Source: Acanthamoeba sp. SK_2022b (lineage: Eukaryota; Discosea; Longamoebia; Acanthamoebidae). Taken from it: a stretch of 64,000 nt of DNA. Position 1 is the stretch's first letter; the number at the start of each line of letters is the position of its first letter. The DNA lies in contig JANDJZ010001753.1 of assembly GCA_027943245.1 (NCBI GenBank), positions 124,001 to 188,000 on the forward strand, given 5' to 3'. Shown piece after piece: positions 21,256-30,583 of this stretch. Under the pieces are notes generated by a model, which made no database searches, was not told where the DNA came from, and worked only from the letters and a program-made list of their open reading frames with translations. Position numbers and translations under genes: made by a program.

Positions 21256-23741
21256 CTACACCCACTCTACCGCGTGTTCGCCTTGACCTTTCACCTGGTG
21301 CAGGTCCAGCGCTGCCAGCCCCCTGCAAGAGCGAACCCCCCCCCGAGGTTTAAGGCTCGATCGAAGAGGTGAGGCCAGGTTGCGTGCACGTCGTACCTGC
21401 CAATGCGCACGCAGTAGTCGCGGCCGTACTCGCCATTCTCCATGTTATCGTACCAGTGCTTTGGCATCCAGCTTGTCCCGTGCATGGCCCCCATGATTGC
21501 TCCGACCTGAACACGCAAGGTTCGTCTCGCCGAGTAAGCAGCCCACACGACACACCCAAGAAAGAAAGCAAACGTTGGATGGCACCATGGAAGCGGTCGT
21601 GTCAGTGTCGCCACCAAAGCCCACAGTGCGGATAATGCAATCCGCAGGGTCTCGCCAATAACGCGCCACTGATTCTCGTAGGACTGAGTAAGCACGCTGG
21701 CGGAGCAATGCAAAGAGCGGAGAGGGAGGGAGCAAGATTGCAAGCGCACCTGCCCAAAGCACCACTGCCAGAGCATCCACGGCCTTGATCTGGAAGTCAT
21801 CTTCAACGATCTCATCCAGCACATCGACCATGTCGTGCACTTCCTTGCCCGCAAGCACATCGTCAAGCCTATGTGACAAGAGAGAGAGAGAGAAGCGTGA
21901 GCACTCATCTATCACACAGACAAAGAGAATGGATTCATCCTTACTTGTGGATGAGGGCTTTGATCCGACGTTTCATGGGCATAGTGACGGCTGCCTTCCT
22001 CATCGCCTCAAGGTATTCCCGAGGATTGAAGAGGCTTCGCTCCTCGGCGCTCATCAGAGCAAACATCGCCACCGAGCGAGCCTGTACCAGCCTACTCGTG
22101 AGGCTGTGATACAGTTGCGCGTTGGTGGGACATACGTGCAACGAACCTGGAGGTACGCCCCGTCGATGGCCTGGGCGTGTACATGAGACGAAATGGTGGC
22201 CCATCGCACCGCCTCTCTGAGCTCTGCGGGCGTGGCTTTCCTGAAGGCCAGTCCGACCGGGGAGATCCTCATTGCTCCTCCGTTGGCGTATGACCCATCG
22301 GGGAAGGCGATGGTGCCCGTCTTGCGGAAGTCTGCGCCCTGCGATGCACACGGAGGAAAAATTGGAATGTGGCGTCCTGATCGGATCTGTGCTAGGAGAT
22401 CGCAAGTACGTCGACACCAACGGCCTTCAGCACGGCTTGAGCAGTCGGTGGATAGCCTCGCTGGGGTGACGTGATAAAGAACTGGTAGTAACGAAGTGCT
22501 TGGAGCATGACATGACGTCAGCGCCAGTATCGCACCCTGTATGGGTGTGTGATGTGTTTGAATGTGTTTCTACCTGCGTGGCCAGGATCTAGTGCTTGCT
22601 TTTCGACGAGAGAAGTTGCCAGGGCGAGAGTTGTTTGGGTGTCGTCCGTGTACATGCCGTATCGCATACCGAGCTTCCGCACGCCCATATGTGGGGCGTT
22701 GATGTAGCTCAGCGCACTACCACATCACCTAACCCGTCAGTAAAGCGCGCCCGGCACAGTTACTCTGGGATGGCTCTGGCTCACCGGCCATCAGATTTTG
22801 CAAAGATGTCCTGAATACGTTCCCACGTGCAACCTTCGACACCTGCCCCAAGCGCATCTCCCATCATGCAGCCCAGCAAGGCTCCGACGCATCGATCTGA
22901 GGCCACACGCTGTCAGATATCTGACACGATACACGCGCTACGTGACACAACAAAGGTCACCTTCTTCGGGTGCACCATCTTGACTTATGAGGAGATCAGC
23001 AATCCTTGTGTCCAGTATGGCCGAGCAGATATCCTGCAGGTCGATAACAAACGCAAGAAATGAGCGCTGTTTGGCGGTGCCGCTGCGCGTTAAGAGCGCG
23101 CGTAATCTAGATTACTGTAACGCTCGATTCGCTCGACTGCTTGTGGCTCGCAGTGGATAGCCCAGGGCCGTTCTTGCCCTGCATTTGTTGCTCCAGCTGT
23201 TGCAGTGCCTTGCAGCCACCTTATATGCCGGCGCAGTAGCAATAATTGTGATTGCCACGATCAGTGCAGAGCCCACTCATCACCACCGCGTGATCGGTGC
23301 TAGCCGTACATTCGATCAGTGCCACCGCTTCGGTGGTGTCAGGGTCGCGCAGCACAAACCCATCGACAGTGTCTTCATATCCGACCAACTCGAGGAACCT
23401 ACAACGCCCGTTGTTGTTAGCTTGGCCACTATCCTTAACACTGAGTTGTTGGTTGCACACTTGAGGGGTGTAGGAACACGAAGGGCCAGCAAGTCTTCCA
23501 CCTCCTGAGCAGATGAGTCAAGGTGGAGGTAAGCCGCCCGTCGCTCCTCAGCACCCTCAGCGCTCCTGCCACCCGGTTCCTTCCTCAGAGCTGTCAGGAT
23601 AGCGCGCAGGGCTCGCACGACGGTCTCGAACTTACGCTTGCCCAGCTCCTTGTCTGGCTCTTGCTGTGCAGCTGCCTGCAACTGAGCCAGAAGCTCCCAC
23701 ATCCCAGCCTCAGACCCTTCCGCCACCTTGTCTGGCTCCAT
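21256..23741 (-). CDS. PUB domain fused to ADP-ribosylglycohydrolase (best gene model)
   Basis: The N-terminal exon starts MEPDKVAEGSEAGMWELLAQ at 23741 and contains a PUB-like helical core (FETVVRALRAILTALRKEP...VEDLLALRVPTPLK). It continues FLELVGYEDTVDGFVLRDP. A Gln-rich helix follows, then HKQSSESSVT. An 82-nt phase-0 intron (23034-23115) leads to DICSAILDTRIADLLISQ and, through a phase-1 intron, to DRCVGALLGCMMGDALGAG. The rest is an intact ADP-ribosylglycohydrolase: MYTDDTQTTLALATSL, HVHAQAIDGAYLQ, GFGGDTDTTASM, GAIMGAMHGTSWMPKHWYDN and a C-terminus ending GEHAVEWV. The conserved Asp residues of the metal sites (GDALG, TDDT, DTDT) are present. Family enzymes remove ADP-ribose from proteins or related substrates, while PUB domains bind the p97/VCP tail. 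If the 82-nt intron is not spliced, a TAG at 23107 ends a separate PUB protein and the hydrolase lacks a clear ATG exon. Confidence 0.7.
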
Positions 23742-23755
23742 CGCTTCTAAAATCT

Positions 23756-24036
23756 ATGGCAGCAAGAAACAAATCAACGACCCGCAAGTGGCAGTTTCAG
23801 TTCACTGAACAAGCTAAAAATTGCTTTACCCATGGGAAGAATGCAAGAATGATACTGGGTACTTCCAGCAAGACATCCAAGCTGTGCAACTGCACCACAG
23901 ATTGATATTGACGCCAAAACTCCTGAATTTAGAGTTAGAAAGGGCTATTAAGGCAGCAACTCAGCAACTCAATGACATGGTTTGGTTTGTGCTGTTGGCA
24001 AGAATGTTTGCTAGCCCAATCATGAGACATATATGA
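23756..24036 (+). pseudogene. Broken open frame at the left edge of the island
   Basis: The frame begins MAARNKSTTRKWQFQFTEQA. After a +1/-1 shift near 23825 it continues YPWEECKNDTGYFQQDIQAV, LELERAIKAATQQLND and a stop after SPIMRHI. The two halves make one sensible protein, so this is a coding remnant. I do not recognise it. It may be a fragment of an element-encoded accessory gene. Confidence 0.5.
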
Positions 24037-24626
24037 TATGAAAGATTCATACCATTGCATTGGTGATGATGAGTTAACTCAGGAATTAATCTCTGTGTGT
24101 GGAGGTGCATTTATATTGAACCTCCTCTATTATCAAATTTGTTGCAAAAGGAAGTTAAATTTATGTATGGGCTAACAAAAGCAGGTGGTGTGGAGGTTGT
24201 TGTTGTTATTTAGTAGAGATTGGATGGTGATTTAGTGTTGTGGTGTTCAACTTCTGAATAGCATGAAGTCACCAAATAGTTATATGTAATTGTGCAAGGG
24301 TAAGAGCCCAATGTGCCAGTGGTGTGCACAGTTCCACACATGAAATATTTGAGGCACAATGTTGTTGGTATAAGGGTAACATGAAGAAGATAAGATGGAG
24401 AAATTGTGCAGGGTATCCTTGAGAGTGGTTGGATCAAGCTGAGCAGGAACAAGGGGGATAGGGCTGTTGTGATGTACGCTTTGTGGTGAAGAGTAAAGTG
24501 TGAAGTGAGAGAGAACAGGGTTCTCTCTGGTTTTATTACTGCTGAATATATTGTTGTAGACAGTTGTGCTACAACATAACTCCTAAACTTAAGGCATGCC
24601 TTAATGTGCTAGGAGCTCATTAAGTC
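24037..24626. other. AT-rich non-coding stretch inside the island
   Basis: Only short interrupted frames are found here, none with recognisable motifs. It separates the left fragment from the C-terminal piece of the DUF7869-like gene. Confidence 0.5.
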
Positions 24627-24874
24627 CTACCTCATTTGGTGTTCCAGAGTGACTGTTGATCTGAGTACCTTATTAGGTAACTCACAACAAGGGCCTGAGG
24701 AACTGGAGTGGTAGTCCTTGGTTTTCAGCTGCACCCTTCCATCATCACCATGTGTAAAGCAGAAGATATGTGGGCATGAGGTGCCCTTCACACTTTGGAT
24801 ATAAGGGTCCAGCCAGGTCTTGAATGCAACATTAGAGAGGTGGTGAGAGGGCCTGAACACAGTTGACACCTCAT

Positions 24875-24910
24875 GAGGTGTGTTGTCCCCCCAACTCAGC
24901 AGAGTGCCAC
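24875..24910 (+). repeat. Left imperfect terminal inverted repeat of the nested element
   Basis: The sequence opens GAGGTGTGTTGTCC and ends CTCAGCAGAGTGCCAC. The last 16 nt match the reverse complement of 26211-26228 apart from a 2-nt difference in length. Confidence 0.5.
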
Positions 24911-25029
24911 CAACCCCAAAGTTATGTCAAGGTGGCCAGGAGACGTCACCTGCCCAACCATAATGCCACAACCCCTGCAAGTGACGCCAACAGGGACTTG
25001 GCCACAAAAAGAGGAAAAAAACTTTATGT

Positions 25030-25930
25030 TTAAACGTCCTGTTCTTCCAGCAAGTTGGAGCAGTAATGAAGAGGATGGTGGAGGACATGGAAGTTGGTGA
25101 GGGCAGCACAAAACACCCAGATGGGGCTGTATTCAGCTAGTGAAAGGCGCCATGTGTCTGTAAGGACGCAGAACAAAGTCTTTGCTTGGCCATACCAGTT
25201 CTTGCAGATGATGCAGCAAGAACCAATCTGCTGGTTGTGTGCATGGTCGTGGGGGTTGAGCTGGCCTCCAGGAGGACGTTTCTTGGGGATGACTGCGCCT
25301 GGGAGAGTGACACTGACGTAGCCCTTGTTGAACATGGCCATGTGTTGAACAGCATTGCCTGCTTCATCTTCTCCATAAAAGATGTTGAATTGCAGGAAAA
25401 TGTTCATCCCACATCTTCTTGTCATGTGTTGCTCCCCCTTGTGGCCCATAGTAGGCCATCAAGAGGCCGTTGGTGGCGTGCACACACTGCATTTTAAAGC
25501 AGTCCATCTTGTGCTTTCCTGAGTACCACTCACACCCCATTAGCAGAAGATTGCTTCTTCACCTTTTGGACAGTGGCGTCACACACAGCCAACACAGAAG
25601 GGAACTCATGAAACAAGGTCATAACCTTGTTGTTGTTGTTGCTGTTGGTATGAATACCAAACAATCCATTCATTGGCAAAGATGGGGGAAAGAGTGTGGA
25701 TAGCACCCAAAATCATGCGCCAAAGCCACAACATGCCAATGGGAAAGCGAAATGCATGCTGTTCCCAAGATTCGTTGAGTGACACAAAGATGAGGCAAGC
25801 CACAAGAAGATCTTTGGGGGCCATGTGCAGCTGCCATCCTCCATGTCAGGGCTGGTTCAAGGCTGGAGCAGCAACAGACCAAATCTCTTTGAGTTCCTCT
25901 GGCTTAAACTTCGTGAGAAGCTTGCATTTT
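25030..25930 (-). pseudogene. DDE_Tnp_4 / Har­binger-like transposase, decayed
   Basis: Broken frames in order give FKPEELKEIWSVAAPALN, a stop, DLLVACLIFVSLNESWEQHA, RFPIGMLWLWRMILGAIHTL (helix-turn-helix region), FPSVLAVCDATVQKVKK (first Asp), a frameshift, EWYSGKHKMDCFKMQC, AYYGPQGGATHDKKMW (second acidic region), and INIF-type text. They end GSCCIICKNWYGQAKTLFCV, LTDTWRLSLAEYSPIW, CAALTNFHVLHHPL. The D-A-T, Y-S-G-K-H-K, G-P-x-x-G-x-x-H-D and A-L-T-N-x-H-x-x-x-x-P-L motifs are those of the eukaryotic DDE superfamily endonucleases of PIF/Harbinger/ISL2EU type. It would have catalysed cut-and-paste transposition. At least one stop and two frameshifts make this copy inactive. Confidence 0.7.
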
Positions 25931-26210
25931 CCATCAAATTGGCCCATTGGAAGTGAGGAGTCGGTTTGTCATTGTCATCATCAGCTTCATCACTTGGTTG
26001 CTGAGATCTTGCATGTTCTTCAGTCTCCTCATTTTAGTCAGTCAGATAGGCTAACTCTTCTTCCTCCACAGCTCTGACATGGGCAGTGTAAGAAGGGGAT
26101 CAAGTGGTGACAAGAGAGACTGTAGTTGTAACTGTTGGTGCAGTGGCGTCACTGGTAGACCAATGGTGTCACTCAACCCCTTTTTATTCTTTGCGCCACC
26201 TATGAATGGC

Positions 26211-26281
26211 GTGGCACTCTGCACTGAGAGGTGACATCACCTCCTGGGGTAGATAAAAGGTGGGGCTGGTGACATCACCTC
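26211..26281 (-). repeat. Right imperfect terminal inverted repeat with doubled GAGGTGATGTCACC motif
   Basis: On the minus strand this end reads GAGGTGATGTCACC twice (26268-26281 and 26229-26243), with a TTTTATCTACCCC spacer, before the shared core CTCAGTGCAGAGTGCCAC. The doubling and near-palindromic motif suggest transposase-binding subterminal repeats. Confidence 0.45.
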
Positions 26282-27849
26282 TCTATTCAAGCAGGAAAAG
26301 GGCCTCTGGCTTGTGAATATCAGTGGAGTACCAAGTGTTGAGCCCTTGCACAAAGTCATCCACAGTCAACACATGAGGATTGTACTTCATGCCCACAACA
26401 AATGTGGCGAACATCTGATCAACGTCCTCATGGGTGTGCCCCACTGGCAGAAAAGAGATGGTGATATTATGGAAGACTTTGTTGTGCACTAGCCAGTGAC
26501 AGTAAGCCAGCATGTACTTGTTCTTGTTCTCATGGCTGCAATTATCAAGCTGCAGGTATATGGTTGCAGGCTGTATGCCTGCTGCTGGGCTTGCAAGGTG
26601 GTTGATGAAACCATGAATGCCCAGCTTGAAGAGGTGCAGGTCCTTCAAGGAAGATGGGAGAGGCACCAGCATGGGAAGTATCACATCACTTGAACCACCA
26701 TAATCACAGAGAAGACACCACCAGGATCAGTGCTTGCTTCCTGCTGATGAAGGTAAAACATCTTGCACTCCTTTTCAATAAGGCGCAAATGTTCAAACTT
26801 TTGCTTCTTCTGCTGGGCCCTCTGTGCTGTTGTCATGCGCTGATTAATCGGTCAATTGTTTGTTGATGCACATATGCTGCATAGGCCCAGGACACAGAAC
26901 TTGGGGAACTTGACATTCTTGTGCTCTGTGTGAAAGAGTTCAAGAATGTTGTTGGCTTAATCAGACCGTTGTTTTGGTAGCCCTGCTGCATCCTTGCTCT
27001 GCAATAGAGCTTGTAGTGGTGATCCTTGGTTACAATCATGGGCATGTATATGTTGGTAGAATTGGGAGTGACAGCTGAACTGACATGCCATACAAAAAAA
27101 TGGTAAGTCCCTAGGCATGGCAATGGTGATGGCATGTAGGAGAATTCATGTGAATTTGATTGCATACATGTATGTGATCAAAAACCAAATGATAGGGGAT
27201 GATTACAAACTAGAATGAATTGATTATAACTTTAAGAAGTACAGGAAATGGCATTGCACACATGTACATACGATTACAAAAATGATGCAGTACATGATGG
27301 GTTAAGGAAGAGGAGGTACAAATGGGCATATGACTCAATCCAAGCACAAGCATGAGCAGTAGCATCAGTAGACAACCTCCCCATTTGCAAGGTGTCATTG
27401 TTTTGGAAATTCGCCATCTTGTTTTCCAAAATACCATAGGCCATCATGAACACAACATGACACACACACATATGGTTGACATAGTACATCAGCTTATAAG
27501 TGGCTGGTGATCCATAATTGTCCTCAACCATTGGTGTGATGCTGCCTGTGACATGCTGAGATATCATATCCTGCAAGCTTGTATAATGGCAGTGTCAAAC
27601 ATGCCCAGGCAGTGTCTGCTGCAGCATCACTTGTTCAAGATCAGTGGCATGTTAAGTTGCTCTACTGCATTGAGCACTGTTTGTGCTGGGGTTTTGTTGG
27701 TGGTGTCTTCTGAAGTTGATTTCAACAAAGAGTTGGTTATAGCAGGGGTAAATCAATTCCAATCATTGTCATCACTGAGCATCCCAAACCAGTCATAGAA
27801 CAGCCAATGACAAAACTAATGTGGAGCACATACATGTACACATACATGT

Positions 27850-29416
27850 AGAATGGCAACATCAAAATGTGAGCAATATCAGTGCAAGAGAAGAAATGTG
27901 GGAACAAAATCTTATCCATTGTTACAGTGAACTCCTTGAAAAGCATGTCCAGTTGAATGTGGAACTGTTTAATCAACATTGGGCACGTACCAAGGCTGGG
28001 TACCTTTGTCCTGTTACTGCACAGGGACAGCAAGTGCTGATCAAGTCCTTCAATGAAATGGGCGTTCTTACCATGGACAAGCTCTTGGTGCAGCTGCTTT
28101 GCAAGGAGGAATGCATGCTCAACAATGGAAAGCCTGAGTATCTGGTCATTGATGGCAACCATTGTGTGGATGCTGCCTGCACAGCCTATCCTGGCCAGAA
28201 ATTTTCCTGGTTATGTGACATTGCTGATGTTAGCCCCTGCTTGTCTTGTTACCCATGGTATTAGGATATCTTACCTTTTTTTACAAAGGAGGGACTGAGT
28301 GATGGTGACGTCCAGCTACTTGCCTGGGTCCAAAATCATCTTCATGATGAAGCTGCCATCCATTGCAATGAATGGGAGGAGTTCTTCAGCATCAAGGATG
28401 CCTTGGCCAAAAAGTTATACTGGGTCATGCAGGGTGGATGCAAGCAGATCCTCAGGGAAAAATTTCTAAACTCCTGAGTATGCGTCCCCTCCATTGCTTC
28501 AGTGCATAAGTGTGATTCAACCTCCATGCCTTACAAACATTGATTGTGTACGTGTACGTGATGGCTGAAAACCTGTATTTGTAGCCACCTTGGTGATGCT
28601 GACTGCAAGGCAGCCTATCAGAAATTGTGAACTACACTGGCATCATCCAGAAACTGGAGCCAGAAGGGCAGTGGCACAGGAGGACAGAAGCTTGAGTACC
28701 TCTACACCCAGCATGAGCGTGCCATGCCATTCACACCACTCTACCTCTGAAATCTGGTAACTACAGACAAGGCTCTCCTTGGTACCATTAATGGTCTCAT
28801 TAAGCAACGTGCTGAATGTGAGGGGAGGGGACATGTGGTGATATTGTCAGCTTTGCATTGTTTTATGCAAAGTTTTCACCAATCATTATATTGGGTATGT
28901 GTATGTCATCTTTATAGGGGGTGTGAACAAGTCCTACACTGTCAACATTGACTGTGAGCTTGGTCAGGATATTGTCAAGATCCTGAAACTGCAGGCCTAT
29001 GAGAAAAACAGGGCCATCAAGAAGTGGAGCCCCTCTTGGACACCTCTATTTCCTCAAGTCATTCAACCAAGGATGCCCCATCAACACTTGTATTCTCAGT
29101 GTCTAACCTATGTGAGGGAACAGGTTACCAGTTGTACAAATACCTTCTGCAGGCCTATACAACTCTGGCTTCTCCTGAACAGCGCAGTGTACTTGACTAC
29201 AGGCCTCTTCATGGAACTCTGAGGTTGGCCTGCTTCAAGCTTAATTACAGCTGTAACCACATCTGCATGTCTGCCCTCAAGCCAGCTGAACCTGAGTGCA
29301 AACTCATCAACAACACTGTTGATAGCCTTCTCTTTTTTGGCAATGTGACTGACATGGCTAAATGGATTGGTGCTTTAGAGGCAATTTCCTCTAGCCAGCA
29401 GACCACTCCTCTGTGA
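27850..29416 (+). pseudogene. ParB-like (D-G-N-H) element gene, decayed
   Basis: A frame from about 27920 to 28264 reads HWARTKAGYLCPVTAQGQ, QQVLIKSFNEMGVLTMDKLL, NNGKPEYLVIDGNHCVDAA and YPGQKFSWLCDIADV. The x-G-V-L...Y-L-V-I-D-G-N-H-x-x-x-A-A pattern is that of the ParB/sulfiredoxin-like nucleotide-binding fold, with Cys in place of the usual Arg after DGNH. After a stop the protein resumes EGLSDGDVQLLAWVQNHL and DALAKKLYWVMQGGCKQIL. An intron-like segment (28540-28600) precedes further broken frames ending RLACFKLNYSCNHICMSALK and ITDMAKW-like text at 29416. It runs opposite to the DUF7869-like gene, only about 100 nt away. I infer that both belong to one element. The function is unknown; DNA binding or nucleotide hydrolysis is possible. 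Confidence 0.5.
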
Positions 29417-29844
29417 TCCCAACTTTGTACAACTGTACAACTTCAAATGTCTTCCACTCTGACCAGGGTATGCTGCTGCCCAATGCATCTTCCATGTATT
29501 CCTTTTCACTGTGTATGTGTATGTGATGGAAAGATATGATGTTAAACAATGCAAAGCTGCCAATATCACTGTGTATGTGTATGTGATACCAGGAACACCC
29601 TTTGCACCCACCTTCTTCAGAACCTATGTGCAAGCTTTCCTGTCCAAGCTCTGATTGTTCACCAGAAAAGCACAAGAAGCACTGCTGGAGCACCCATGAT
29701 AATGACTTTTGGGAGAAGCACAGTGGCAAGAAGAGGGACTCCTTCCCCATCAAGGGAGAAGGATGCTTGGGGAAGCAAGTCCCAAAAGTGCCATTTGTCT
29801 TCCTCATCCTCCTCCTCTTCTTCCTCTTCTTCCTATGCACTGTG

Positions 29845-29973
29845 ATAGGGAGGAGGAGGAAGATCTCTTCAAGGAAGATGAGCCAGAGACCTCCATTTGG
29901 ACACTGACTGTGCACTGTGATAGGGAGGTCTCTGGCTCATCTTCCTTGAAGAGATCTTCCTCCTCCTCCCTAT
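29845..29973. repeat. Perfect 50-bp inverted repeat with 29-nt spacer
   Basis: The arm at 29845-29894 (starting ATAGGGAGGAGGAGG) is the exact reverse complement of 29924-29973. RNA from either strand could fold into a 50-bp hairpin. A direct copy of TGCACTGTGATAGGGAGG also occurs at both 29837 and 29911, so the locus combines direct and inverted duplication. Confidence 0.9.
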
Positions 29974-30583
29974 GGACTCTGACTGTGTTGTTTAACTTGC
30001 ATCTAAAAATACAGCCTTCTTTGTTTTTATTCCAATTCAACCATTTCGCAACATGTTCAAGTTTGTCCCTTGTGCTGCAAGCATATCAACAATTAAAGCT
30101 TCATTTCTGCCCTTTATCTGTGCCTTCGCCCAAACAGGAGATCTAAAAATTCCCATCCACCCATTTGCCTAATTTTTCCTCCTAACAGAATCAAAATTAG
30201 ATATTTTTAGCGACATCATATCAGGTATTCTTAAAATATTACCATATCAAATTCACTCTTGTTAATATTTTAAAAATTTATTTTCTGCAAACCATAAAAT
30301 TGCTATTTCAAATATGCATATGATGACCTAAACTCAATTTTATCCAAAATTAGAATTCAAAATCAATTTTAAAATGACTGGACCTCTCATTTGATTATAG
30401 AGGCGGTTTTTGACTTCTTGGCAATAATCTGTTGTTAAAATCTGTTATGAGATTTAACAAAAGTGATCGTAAATTGACTGTACCTCTCATCTGGAGGAAT
30501 TAAAAAAAATACAAATACAAATGTTTTAGATAAATACCAGGTAATACAGTTCATTTTTAGTGATACAATTTTTTTTTGGCCGC
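29974..30583. other. AT-rich non-coding tail of the island
   Basis: From about 30180 to 30575 the sequence is strongly AT-rich, without frames, and ends in a T run just before the SLC17 stop codon. Two copies of TGACTG(G/T)ACCTCTCAT lie exactly 100 nt apart. Confidence 0.6.
30374..30492. repeat. Pair of 19-nt direct repeats 100 nt apart in the AT-rich tail
   Basis: TGACTGGACCTCTCATTTG at 30374-30392 and TGACTGTACCTCTCATCTG at 30474-30492 differ at two positions. They are the only GC-containing conserved words in the tail. Confidence 0.65.

Larger units (their letters stand above)
24867..26283. mobile_element. Nested DDE transposon of about 1.4 kb inserted in the DUF7869-like gene
   Basis: The segment interrupts the DUF7869-like gene and contains a DDE transposase pseudogene. 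Its two ends share an inverted core: CTCAGCAGAGTGCCAC at 24895-24910 and CTCAGTGCAGAGTGCCAC on the minus strand at 26211-26228. Both are bordered outward by GAGGTG-type sequence (24875-24880; 26229-26243 and again 26268-26281). The outer limits are approximate and a target duplication is not clear. Confidence 0.55.
24627..27750 (-). pseudogene. DUF7869-like element gene, decayed and split by a nested insertion
   Basis: Reading down the minus strand, the N-terminal part shows CLGMFDTAIIQACR, YYVNHMCVCHVVFMMAYGIL and HKNVKFPKFCVLGLCSICAS (a Cys pair region), with stops and frameshifts between pieces. The core at 26684-26283 is intact: TIYLQLDNCSHENKNKYM, AYCHWLVHNKVFHNITISF, LPVGHTHEDVDQMFATF and YNPHVLTVDDFVQGLNTWY. 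The D-N-C-x-x-E-N-K-N and G-H-T-H-E-D-x-D-Q motifs are those I associate with DUF7869-type, transposon-linked eukaryotic proteins (recalled, to be verified). The core stops at EALFLLE. The expected continuation, FKTWLDPYIQSVKG and VQLKTKDYHSSSS, is found 1.4 kb away at 24869-24627, beyond a DDE element. At least one in-frame TGA and several shifts make it a pseudogene here. Confidence 0.65.
23756..30575. mobile_element. AT-rich island of degraded mobile-element genes
   Basis: Base composition changes abruptly about 15 nt before the PUB gene start and changes back just before the SLC17 stop codon. Inside are broken genes found in no other part of the window: a DUF7869-like gene, a DDE transposase, a ParB-like gene and a further fragment. 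All have frameshifts or in-frame stops. I see no convincing terminal repeats or target duplication for the whole island, so its exact ends are uncertain and it may be several nested insertions. Confidence 0.75.

Noticed and set aside
23756..30575. Giant-virus or viral insertion as origin of the AT-rich island
   Set aside because: I found no capsid, polymerase or packaging gene. The recognisable genes are transposon-type.
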